A DNA stretch of 5,147 nucleotides from Chlorobiota bacterium (GTDB lineage Bacteria > Bacteroidota > Ignavibacteria > SZUA-365 > JAADGX01), in contig JAADGX010000264.1 of assembly GCA_013152135.1 (NCBI GenBank), positions 1-5,147 of the forward strand, in the 5' to 3' direction. The translations under genes were made by a program, and so were the position numbers. Positions 1 to 5,147 of this stretch are shown here, in pieces. The notes beneath the pieces were generated by a model. It did no database searches and was not told where the DNA came from. It saw only the letters and a program-made list of their open reading frames with translations. Positions within the stretch are counted from its first letter, which is position 1. Each line of letters starts with the position of its first letter.

Positions 1-1198
1 TAACGTATCTTTTCGAGGAAAGATCGTAGTAACTGAACGCCACCGGAGAAATAATGCGCTCGCCAGGGTACCGCGGCACGAGAAGGTATTCAAACGTCTT
101 CACCCCTCCCATGCGTCCCCCGCCCATCGTGATCGTCTCCTCCACCCGCGGGTCGTAGTGATCGACGTCATTCGGAACTTGAAGCTCCGGCGGTTCCAGA
201 AGCTTGATATTACCCTTGCCCCGAATCTTGACGGTCAGGGTGATCGACTCGTTGGCTTTCACCTTGTCGCGATCGAGTTTCGTCTCCATGACGAAATCCC
301 CCACGGCGCCATGAAAGCTCGGCGGCTTGTTCTTCTCGGGCAGTGGCCGCACTTTGATGATAAGCTTGTTCGACGCGATTTCGACCTCGCGCGATTGCAT
401 CCGGTCGAAAAACGGATCGTTGAAGAACTGATCGAAAAAGGTGTCGCCCGTTTTTCGGCGTTGACGCACACGAATGAGAACGTTTATTTTCAACGGTTCG
501 ATGGAAAGACGACCGTCCTGGGTTGGAAACAAAGCCGTCTTCTTGAGCAGGAACACGCGGTATTGCTTTCCGTTCACCGTTTCCACCGAACTCGTCCGCC
601 GTGGATTCAAATCGAAATCCTCCGCCCAGAATCCAACCATTCGCGGGAGTTTTCCGACGTTGTAATTCTCCACCGTTACACGGGTGAAGAGTTTATAAGT
701 GATGGTGACCTGCTCACCGAGGTACACGTCTTTTTTATCGGCGAAAGCGCGGACGAAAATCGCGTCTCCGACGTCGATCTTATGTTCCTTCTTGCTTTTC
801 GACGGTTTCCTGCTCCCGACCACGACTTTGACGGTAGCCGTGTTCGACATCATCTTCTTGCCCTCATAAACGATGGATGCCGCCGGAACCGTGAACGTGC
901 CGACCTTTCTCGGCTCCACGAAGAACGTGAACGCCAGTGTTGCCGACATCTTCCCGTTGATAATCTGGATGTTGGACGATTGGTTCGGGCCCGACCTGAC
1001 CAGGAAATCCTTGTTCAGGTCAGGTTGGCGAAAATTCGAAAGCTTGTTGGGATTGCCGCCTGAGAACGTGTATGTAACCGCAAATTGCTGCCCGAGGGCG
1101 ACCTCGGCGCGATCAACGGTGAGGGTGAAGGTGGGCTGCTGGGCTGCAACCTCGAGTGCGAAGATCAACAGAAATGCGATGGACGCTCGCGTGAACAT
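1..1198 (-). CDS. batD: BatD, periplasmic Ig-like-repeat protein (partial, 3' end missing)
   Basis: The frame opens with ATG at 1196-1198 and stays open for 399 codons to the left edge, so the C-terminal part is missing. Residues 1-20 form a signal peptide ending VAAQ. Three beta-rich domains follow, each opening with the same strand motif: D29 (VALGQQFAVTYT), D154 (VYLGEQVTITYK) and D309 (VKANESITLTVK). Residues 254-267 hold six phenylalanines (FFDQFFNDPFFDRM). FHGAVGDF (295-302), GKGNIKLL (327-334) and FEYLLVPRYPGE (369-380) are hallmark BatD sequences. BatD proteins usually continue to a transmembrane helix and a cytoplasmic tail, which are expected beyond the window. The protein belongs to the oxygen-tolerance (BatD) family; its biochemical action is not known, and the domains suggest protein contacts in the periplasm. 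It starts 3 bases after the batC stop. A long open frame on the plus strand here is only a shadow. Confidence 0.92.
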   Translation of the reverse strand, partial: MFTRASIAFLLIFALEVAAQQPTFTLTVDRAEVALGQQFAVTYTFSGGNPNKLSNFRQPDLNKDFLVRSGPNQSSNIQIINGKMSATLAFTFFVEPRKVGTFTVPAASIVYEGKKMMSNTATVKVVVGSRKPSKSKKEHKIDVGDAIFVRAFADKKDVYLGEQVTITYKLFTRVTVENYNVGKLPRMVGFWAEDFDLNPRRTSSVETVNGKQYRVFLLKKTALFPTQDGRLSIEPLKINVLIRVRQRRKTGDTFFDQFFNDPFFDRMQSREVEIASNKLIIKVRPLPEKNKPPSFHGAVGDFVMETKLDRDKVKANESITLTVKIRGKGNIKLLEPPELQVPNDVDHYDPRVEETITMGGGRMGGVKTFEYLLVPRYPGERIISPVAFSYYDLSSKRYV

Positions 1199-1201
1199 GA
1201 T

Positions 1202-1972
1202 TTACCAATCCTTTTCAATCGGCACACGCCGGGCTTTGACTTTTCGCAACTTCTTTTGCAACTCTTTCTCGTCATTCCGCAGCGCGTTCAGGATTTGCTC
1301 CGCCTGTTCTTTCGACATTTTCTGCTGCTTGCGCTGCTGCTTTTGTTTCTGTTGTTTCTGCTGCTGCTTTTGCTTCTTGTCCTGCTGCTTGTCCTGTTTC
1401 TGATCCTGCTGTTTGTCTTGTTTCTGATCCTGTTTCTTCTTTTGCTTTTGTTTCTGATTCTTCTTGGACTGCGACTTTTTCTTGAAATCCTCGAGTTTCT
1501 TCTTTGCGTACATCAAGTTATACCGCGCATCTTCATTCTTCGGATCGAGCTTCAAGGTTTCCTTGAACGCCTTGATGGCATTCTGGTACCCCTGCATAAT
1601 CATTTCTCCCGCCTTGGGATCGGCCTGCGCGGTCTTCTCGGCTTTTTCCGCCATGTCGAGGAACGAGTCGCCGATGTTGTACAATACGTCGGCGGCCTGC
1701 TTCTTTTTCACCACGCGCGGGATGGCTTTCTGAAACGCTTCCACCGCTTCCTTGTGCCTGTTGCTGCGGTAGTACGCGTTGCCCATGTTGAAGTAGCTTT
1801 CCCGCCTTTCCGGTTCCGCCTCCGCGCCTTTCTTGTACTTGACGATCGCATCGTCATAGCGCTTCTCCTCGTACAGCTCGTTCCCATCGTTCACCAGTGA
1901 CCGGTAGGATTGTGCAACAACCGGGGGCGAGAAAACAAACACTAACGCTACAATCACTATTCCACACTTCAT
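1202..1972 (-). CDS. batC: BatC, secreted TPR protein with Lys/Gln-rich tail
   Basis: The 256-residue product starts with a signal peptide (residues 1-21, hydrophobic core VIVALVFVF, ending VVAQ), so it should be periplasmic. Tetratricopeptide repeats follow: about 24-57 (GNELYEEKRYDDAIVKYKKG), 57-88 (YFNMGNAYYRSNRHKEAVEA) and 93-145, the last interrupted by a charged insert before AIKAFKETLKLDPK. A further helix (146-166) closes the array. Residues 164-218 are almost only K and Q with some D, including a perfect 8-residue tandem repeat. A charged helix (219-245) and the family's typical IEKDW end complete it. TPR arrays bind protein partners; BatC is presumed to bridge Bat components, but no partner is proven. 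The start at 1972 is preferred because it overlaps the batB stop as ATGA and has a strong ribosome binding site. The stop is 3 bases before batD. Confidence 0.9.
   Translation of the reverse strand: MKCGIVIVALVFVFSPPVVAQSYRSLVNDGNELYEEKRYDDAIVKYKKGAEAEPERRESYFNMGNAYYRSNRHKEAVEAFQKAIPRVVKKKQAADVLYNIGDSFLDMAEKAEKTAQADPKAGEMIMQGYQNAIKAFKETLKLDPKNEDARYNLMYAKKKLEDFKKKSQSKKNQKQKQKKKQDQKQDKQQDQKQDKQQDKKQKQQQKQQKQKQQRKQQKMSKEQAEQILNALRNDEKELQKKLRKVKARRVPIEKDW
1209..1213 (-). promoter_or_regulatory. Probable ribosome binding site of batD
   Basis: AAGGA ends 10 bases before the batD ATG and lies in the final codons of batC. The spacing is slightly long and the match is moderate, so coupling to batC translation probably contributes. 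Confidence 0.45.
1319..1483 (-). repeat. Low-complexity Lys/Gln-coding tract in batC
   Basis: These 165 bases encode residues 164-218 of BatC, built mainly of AAG/AAA and CAG/CAA codons with GAC interruptions and three serines at its start. The minus strand is strongly purine-rich and the plus strand correspondingly pyrimidine-rich. Similar tails are common in BatC-like proteins, so the tract is probably functional sequence. Its length may vary between strains. Confidence 0.9.
1379..1426 (-). repeat. Tandem 24-base repeat in batC (two copies of QKQDKQQD)
   Basis: Bases 1403-1426 and 1379-1402 encode the same eight residues twice in a row. The two DNA copies match at 21 of 24 bases, and the three differences are all at synonymous third positions. 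This points to an old duplication kept at the protein level. Confidence 0.88.
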
Positions 1973-3024
1973 AACGTTCCTCCGTCCGTTTTGTCTCCGC
2001 CGAACAAAGCGAACCGTGACAACCACTTGTTTCGTTTCTCCGAGGTCAGTAGTTCCCCCACGAGCAGCAACAGCGCGAAAGCGAGGGGATACTGGAACCT
2101 GTTCTCGAAATCGGTGAACTGCTTCGTGCCGAATTCCTTCTTCTCCATCTTTTCGATTTCATTGAAGATGATGCGCAATTCGTTGCGTGAATTCGTTGCC
2201 CTCACGTACTTGCCCCCGGCTGCTGCGACGATGTCGCGCAAGGTCTTTTCGTCGAGGCGGGTCAGGATGGTTTCTCCCTGAGCATTTTTACGATATCCCA
2301 CAACCTTGCCGTTGCGCATGATCGGTATCGGCGTCCCTTCCTCGGTTCCCATCCCGATGGCGTGAATAACGATACCCTTCTTGGCCGCTTCTTCGGCCAC
2401 CGGCACCGGGTCTTCTTCGTGATTCTCCCCGTCCGTGATGATAATGAGCGCCTTGTTGTGCCCTTCGTCGGTTCCGAATGAATCCATGGCTTTACGAATC
2501 GCGGAAGCAATCGCCGTACCCTGCCTCGGCACCAGGTGAACGTTGATAATATCCGTGAGCATCAAGGCGGCACTGTAATCGGTGGTCAATGGCAACTGGG
2601 TGTAGGCGTCCCCGGCAAAGACGACGATTCCAATGCGGTCTCCTTTCAACTGGCGAATAAGAGAGATGACTTCCCTCTTGGCGCTTTCCAGCCGGTTCGG
2701 ATCCACGTCCCGGGCCAGCATACTGTTGGATACATCGAGAGCAATGATAAGGTCAATTCCTTTGCGGGTCACTTCCTCGTACTTGGTTCCAACTTGGGGA
2801 TCGGCGTAGGCGACGACGAGGAAAGAAAGCGCCAGTAAGAACAGCCCCGCTTTGTACCAGGGTTTCAGCCTGCTATAACCATCCACGAGGCGAAGCAGAG
2901 TGCCAACGCTTCCCATCCGGCGCATGTCGCTCCACCGTCGAGAAAAGGCATACCAGACGCCCGCGGCCAGGAGCGGTACGGCGAGAAGCAGGTAAAGGTA
3001 TTCAGGATGTGCGAATCGAATCAT
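1969..3024 (-). CDS. batB: BatB, membrane-anchored VWA-domain protein
   Basis: This 351-residue paralogue of BatA has the same plan: hydrophobic helices at about 10-26 and 58-74, a VWA domain at about 89-292 and a C-terminal helix at about 312-327. The metal site is intact: D97, S99 and S101 in DVSNS, T170 in GTAI, and D198 in IITDGENHEEDP; the ENHE sequence is the usual BatB signature. The loop at 28-58 is rich in R/K, so the VWA domain is predicted to be periplasmic. It shares TQ(L)PLTTDY and GGKYVRATN with BatA, but differs in the segment after the metal aspartate, where it has a glycine- and lysine-rich hairpin (about 233-256). batB begins 3 bases after the batA stop. No purine-rich ribosome binding site precedes its ATG, so it probably depends on ribosomes finishing batA. 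It ends in an ATGA overlap with batC. BatA and BatB are likely to act as a pair, by analogy with other bat operons. Confidence 0.93.
   Translation of the reverse strand: MIRFAHPEYLYLLLAVPLLAAGVWYAFSRRWSDMRRMGSVGTLLRLVDGYSRLKPWYKAGLFLLALSFLVVAYADPQVGTKYEEVTRKGIDLIIALDVSNSMLARDVDPNRLESAKREVISLIRQLKGDRIGIVVFAGDAYTQLPLTTDYSAALMLTDIINVHLVPRQGTAIASAIRKAMDSFGTDEGHNKALIIITDGENHEEDPVPVAEEAAKKGIVIHAIGMGTEEGTPIPIMRNGKVVGYRKNAQGETILTRLDEKTLRDIVAAAGGKYVRATNSRNELRIIFNEIEKMEKKEFGTKQFTDFENRFQYPLAFALLLLVGELLTSEKRNKWLSRFALFGGDKTDGGTL
1978..1983 (-). promoter_or_regulatory. Strong ribosome binding site of batC
   Basis: GGAGGA lies 5 bases before the ATG at 1972 and is made by two glycine codons (G348, G349) near the end of batB. 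It decides the batC start: the longer open frame beginning at 2026 would add 18 arginine-rich residues in front of a good signal peptide. Confidence 0.75.
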
Positions 3025-3027
3025 GGC

Positions 3028-4026
3028 TCAAGGCAGTTTGCGTAAAATGAAATAGCGCGAAAGAAACTCCAGGAGAAGGGCCAGCAAAGCCGCCAGCACG
3101 AACCCGTCAAACAGTTCCGTGTACCTTCTGAACACCGTCACTTCAAGCTTGGACTTCTCCAGCTTGTCGATCGAAGCGTAGATTTCCTCGAGCTTCTTGT
3201 TGTTCGTTGCACGAAAGTACCGTCCGCCCGTCAATTCGGCGATCTGTTTCAACATGTCTTCGTCGATCTCTACCGGCATGTTCTGGTACTGGATGCCAAA
3301 CGGCGTCTGGACCGGGTAGGGCGCCATTCCTCGCGAACCCACACCGATCGTGTACACGCGAATGCCGTACGTTTGCGCAATTTGAGCGCCGGTCACCGGG
3401 TCGATGGAACCGCGGTTGTTGACACCGTCGGTGAGAAGAATGATTACCTTGCTCTTGGCCTTGCTGTTGCGCATGCGGTCCACACCCGTGGCCAACCCTT
3501 CGCCGATGGCGGTACCGTCCTCGAGCATTCCCACCTTGATCTTGGAGAGGAGCTCCCGTAATACGGCGTAATCCGTGGTCAGCGGGCACTGTGTAAAGCT
3601 CTCGCCCGCGAAAATCACCAGGCCGATTCGGTCGTTCTTTCGGCCGGCGATGAAGTTGTCCGCGACTTCCTTGGCCGCTTCCACGCGATTGGGACGAAAA
3701 TCTTCGGCCAGCATGGAGCCGGACACGTCCAGCACCAGCGTGATATCGATGCCTTCCGTGTAGATATTCTCTCCCTGCGACGACGTCTGCGGACGCGCCA
3801 GCGCGAACACGATCAGAGCCAGCGCAAGACTGCGGAAAACGAGCGGGCTGTGGCGGAAGCGCACACGCCAGCCTTTCGGCATGTCCTTGAGCAATTCCAG
3901 AGAAGGGAACCGCATGGACGTGAGGCCCCGCTCTCCCCGGTAGAAATACCATCCTGCCAGGGCGGGAATCAGGAGGAGCAACCATAGAAATTCCGGGTTG
4001 GCGAAGGTGCCGCTAAAATCAGGCAT
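3028..4026 (-). CDS. batA: BatA, membrane-anchored VWA-domain protein
   Basis: This 332-residue protein has the family's normal length and layout. There are hydrophobic segments at about 13-29 and 64-78, a VWA domain at about 92-290 and a last membrane helix at about 306-322. The metal-ion-dependent adhesion site (MIDAS) is complete: D100, S102 and S104 in DVSGS, the threonine of GTAIG (T172), and D200 in LLTDG. TQCPLTTDY (145-153) and GGRYFRATN (267-275) are further BatA-type motifs. The loop between the first two helices (about 30-60) and the end (RKLP) are basic, so by the positive-inside rule the VWA domain faces the periplasm. In Bacteroides fragilis the bat genes are linked to oxygen tolerance; the ligand of the VWA domain is unknown. 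The ATG is set by a strong GGAGGAG site and overlaps the upstream gene by 8 bases. BatA is told from BatB by its position and by the VNNRG sequence after the last metal aspartate. Confidence 0.93.
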   Translation of the reverse strand: MPDFSGTFANPEFLWLLLLIPALAGWYFYRGERGLTSMRFPSLELLKDMPKGWRVRFRHSPLVFRSLALALIVFALARPQTSSQGENIYTEGIDITLVLDVSGSMLAEDFRPNRVEAAKEVADNFIAGRKNDRIGLVIFAGESFTQCPLTTDYAVLRELLSKIKVGMLEDGTAIGEGLATGVDRMRNSKAKSKVIILLTDGVNNRGSIDPVTGAQIAQTYGIRVYTIGVGSRGMAPYPVQTPFGIQYQNMPVEIDEDMLKQIAELTGGRYFRATNNKKLEEIYASIDKLEKSKLEVTVFRRYTELFDGFVLAALLALLLEFLSRYFILRKLP

Positions 4027-4996
4027 CTTTGTTCTCCTCCGCGGTCTTCACTTCGTCTTTTGCCGCATCGCCAATTTCAACCGTTTCCTCCTCGACCGCC
4101 GTGACGCGCGGGCGGGTTTCCTCCACGAAATGCAGACACACCGACAGACCCTTCCTGTGCTCATCCGGCGCGGGCTTGTACTTGGCGAATTTGGTCATAT
4201 CGGATACATACAGCATCTGCCTCGCTTCATCCTGGAGGAATCGCGCCACCCCGAGCCTCTGAAGATAATCCAGCAGTTCGCCCGTCGTCGATTCAAGGGC
4301 GGGAATATCGAAGCGGTTTTCAATGTATTCGCGTAGAATTTCCGAAAGAGCACTCTGGTATTCTTTTACATGGCCGTGCTCCCACAGGTGCCGTTCCCGG
4401 AGCTCGCGCAGTTTTTCCAAAGCGACCAGGTCCGGAGGACGAACGGGCTCGGCGACGTGTTCCTCTTCCCCCTCCTGGTTTCGTCTTCGGTACCACCGGT
4501 AAACCAGCCAGGCCAGCAGCGCCAACAGCAACAGGATTCCCGTGTAAAGCAGGTAATCCCATATTGTCAGTGGAACGTGAAGGACCTCCTTGATGTCACG
4601 GAACGACTTGGTGGTATCGATCTCCACACCCGACACCTGGATGGAAACAGGGTTGGAATACGCCACTGCTACGCCGGTATCGCCGGGAACCCGGTATTGG
4701 ACCGGAATGCCACGCAAATGGATCCTCCCGGTATCGAAAGCGGTGAGAACATACGTCCGGGTTAACACACCACCTTCTTTTTTCGTATCGCCCGTCTCAA
4801 CAACTTCGAAAGGTCCGAGCGTATCCACGGGCGAGGGGAACGTGATCTCCGAGGCGCTCCCCTTGGCGGTGAGCGTCAACGTGAACCAGTCCCCGATGAG
4901 TATGTGCGAGGAATCCAGCTTCGCGGAAACATCGAGGGACTGCGCAAGCGCTGGATGCGACAGCGACAGGATGACAAATACAAGAATCAACCGCAT
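4019..4996 (-). CDS. BatD-like / DUF4381-like single-pass membrane protein of the bat operon
   Basis: This 325-residue protein sits between DUF58 and batA, the position usually held by a BatD-like or DUF4381-type protein. Residues 1-19 look like a cleavable signal peptide ending ALAQ. Residues 20-140 are a beta-rich, probably Ig-like periplasmic domain; D28 to T43 carries a strand motif (D, I, G, then alternating T/L) that recurs three times in BatD. Residues 146-168 form one hydrophobic helix followed by the basic RWYRRR, so the C-terminal half should be cytoplasmic. Residues 188-293 are helical and charged, with the EYIENRFDIPALESTTGELL stretch common to this family. The last 28 residues are acidic (10 D/E, 3 K). 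The start is chosen for the signal peptide, the GGAG site and the stop/start overlap with DUF58. The end overlaps batA by 8 bases. Its biochemical role is unknown; a scaffold linking periplasmic Bat proteins to the cytoplasmic MoxR/DUF58 side is inference. Confidence 0.82.
   Translation of the reverse strand: MRLILVFVILSLSHPALAQSLDVSAKLDSSHILIGDWFTLTLTAKGSASEITFPSPVDTLGPFEVVETGDTKKEGGVLTRTYVLTAFDTGRIHLRGIPVQYRVPGDTGVAVAYSNPVSIQVSGVEIDTTKSFRDIKEVLHVPLTIWDYLLYTGILLLLALLAWLVYRWYRRRNQEGEEEHVAEPVRPPDLVALEKLRELRERHLWEHGHVKEYQSALSEILREYIENRFDIPALESTTGELLDYLQRLGVARFLQDEARQMLYVSDMTKFAKYKPAPDEHRKGLSVCLHFVEETRPRVTAVEEETVEIGDAAKDEVKTAEENKDA
4034..4040 (-). promoter_or_regulatory. Strong ribosome binding site of batA
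   Basis: GGAGGAG lies 7 bases before the batA ATG. It is formed by the codons for E320 and E321 of the upstream protein, so the acidic tail and the batA translation signal share the same bases. Confidence 0.75.
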
Positions 4997-5145
4997 CAGT
5001 ATCTCCGCTCCCGCATCTTGAAGAACTCTACCAAGGGCTGAATGTAAGACTTGTCCGTTCGAATCCGTATCAGGTCCACACCCGAGGTGAGGAACATCCT
5101 TTCGCGGCGCTTTTGCTCTTCTACGATACCGGAGGCATACCGGGC
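4996..5145 (-). CDS. DUF58 domain protein, C-terminal end only (partial)
   Basis: Only the last 49 codons and the TGA stop are inside the window; the gene enters from the right edge. The readable tail contains GVDLIRIRTDKSYIQPLVEF followed by FKMRERRY. This closely matches the usual end of DUF58 proteins, where a GVD-hydrophobic stretch, an (R/T)TD turn and a final FFxxRERR are typical. DUF58 proteins are VWA-like and are nearly always encoded beside a MoxR AAA+ ATPase and the bat genes; they are thought to be cytoplasmic partners of that ATPase. The stop codon shares one base with the ATG of the next gene (TGATG), which places it in the same operon. The catalytic or metal-binding part is outside the window, so nothing can be said about its integrity. 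The next gene to the right is predicted to be moxR, but that is inference from family context. Confidence 0.85.
   Translation of the reverse strand, partial: ARYASGIVEEQKRRERMFLTSGVDLIRIRTDKSYIQPLVEFFKMRERRY
5003..5006 (-). promoter_or_regulatory. Ribosome binding site of the BatD-like gene
   Basis: GGAG on the minus strand lies 6 bases before the ATG at 4996, inside the last codons of the DUF58 gene. With the one-base stop/start overlap it supports translation by coupled re-initiation and fixes this ATG as the start. Confidence 0.55.
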
Positions 5146-5147
5146 GC

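Noticed and set aside
158..1063. Plus-strand open frame of 301 codons opposite batD.
   Set aside because: Its translation has no recognisable domain and no ribosome binding context, while the minus strand reads as a complete BatD with signal peptide and hallmark motifs. It is an antisense shadow.
873..1403. Plus-strand frame with a Cys/Phe-rich end.
   Set aside because: Another shadow of the batC Lys/Gln tract; the Cys and Phe runs come from TGC and TTC/TTT read out of frame.
1085..1900. Plus-strand frame encoding a very Leu/Phe-rich product that looks like a membrane protein.
   Set aside because: The leucine-rich stretch is the reverse complement of the Lys/Gln codons of batC; the hydrophobicity is an artefact of CTT/CTG/TTG opposite AAG/CAG/CAA.
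1910..1972. BatC as a lipoprotein because of a cysteine at residue 3.
   Set aside because: The cysteine comes before the hydrophobic core, not after it, so it cannot be a lipobox cysteine; VVAQ is an ordinary signal peptidase I-type end.
1202..2026. Longer batC start at 2026.
   Set aside because: It would add 18 Arg/Val-rich residues ahead of the signal peptide and overlap batB by 58 bases; the ATG at 1972 has the GGAGGA site and a clean ATGA overlap.
3143..3985. Second long minus-strand frame inside batA (280 codons).
   Set aside because: It is the +1 shadow of batA, with Arg/Gly/His-rich sequence and no domain; batA's own frame has the intact VWA metal site.
4996..5145. Evidence that the bat operon here is broken or horizontally acquired.
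   Set aside because: All complete genes are full length with intact motifs, and base composition looks uniform by eye apart from the batC tract. The partial genes are cut only by the window edges.
1..5147. A promoter, terminator, RNA gene, insertion sequence or CRISPR array inside the window.
   Set aside because: Coding sequence is continuous, the largest gap is 3 bases, and no terminator-like hairpin with a T-run, tRNA-like fold, inverted terminal repeats or spaced repeats were seen.

Overview
The window holds one tightly packed, entirely minus-strand gene cluster of the Bat (Bacteroides aerotolerance) type. It reads from the right edge to the left edge: the 3' end of a DUF58 gene, a BatD-like or DUF4381-like single-pass membrane protein, the von Willebrand factor A (VWA) proteins BatA and BatB, the TPR protein BatC with a Lys/Gln-rich tail, and the first 399 codons of batD. 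Both end genes are cut by the window.

The genes are almost seamless. DUF58 and the next gene share one base (TGATG). That gene overlaps batA by 8 bases. batA and batB are 3 bases apart, batB and batC overlap as ATGA, and batC and batD are 3 bases apart. There is no room for an internal promoter or terminator, so this is very probably one transcript whose promoter lies beyond the right edge, probably upstream of a MoxR-type ATPase gene. No RNA gene, mobile element, CRISPR array or gene-free stretch is present.

How the parts fit (inference from family knowledge and predicted topology): a cytoplasmic MoxR ATPase and DUF58 protein, expected to the right, would work with membrane-anchored BatA and BatB. 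The positive-inside rule places their metal-binding VWA domains in the periplasm. BatC and the Ig-like ectodomains of BatD and the BatD-like protein would be on the same side. The system is linked to aerotolerance or envelope stress, but its molecular task is not settled.

Organism: this gene order is typical of the Bacteroidota/Chlorobi/Ignavibacteria and neighbouring FCB-group phyla. The moderate GC content (about half, judged by eye) and clear GGAGG-type ribosome binding sites argue against a classical low-GC Bacteroidetes, where such sites are rare. They fit better with an Ignavibacteria, Chlorobi or related lineage. This assignment is tentative.

The system is known rather than new. The most interesting signals are a gap-free 16-residue Ig-like strand motif found once in the BatD-like protein and three times in BatD, and a perfect 8-residue tandem repeat in BatC whose DNA copies differ only at synonymous sites.
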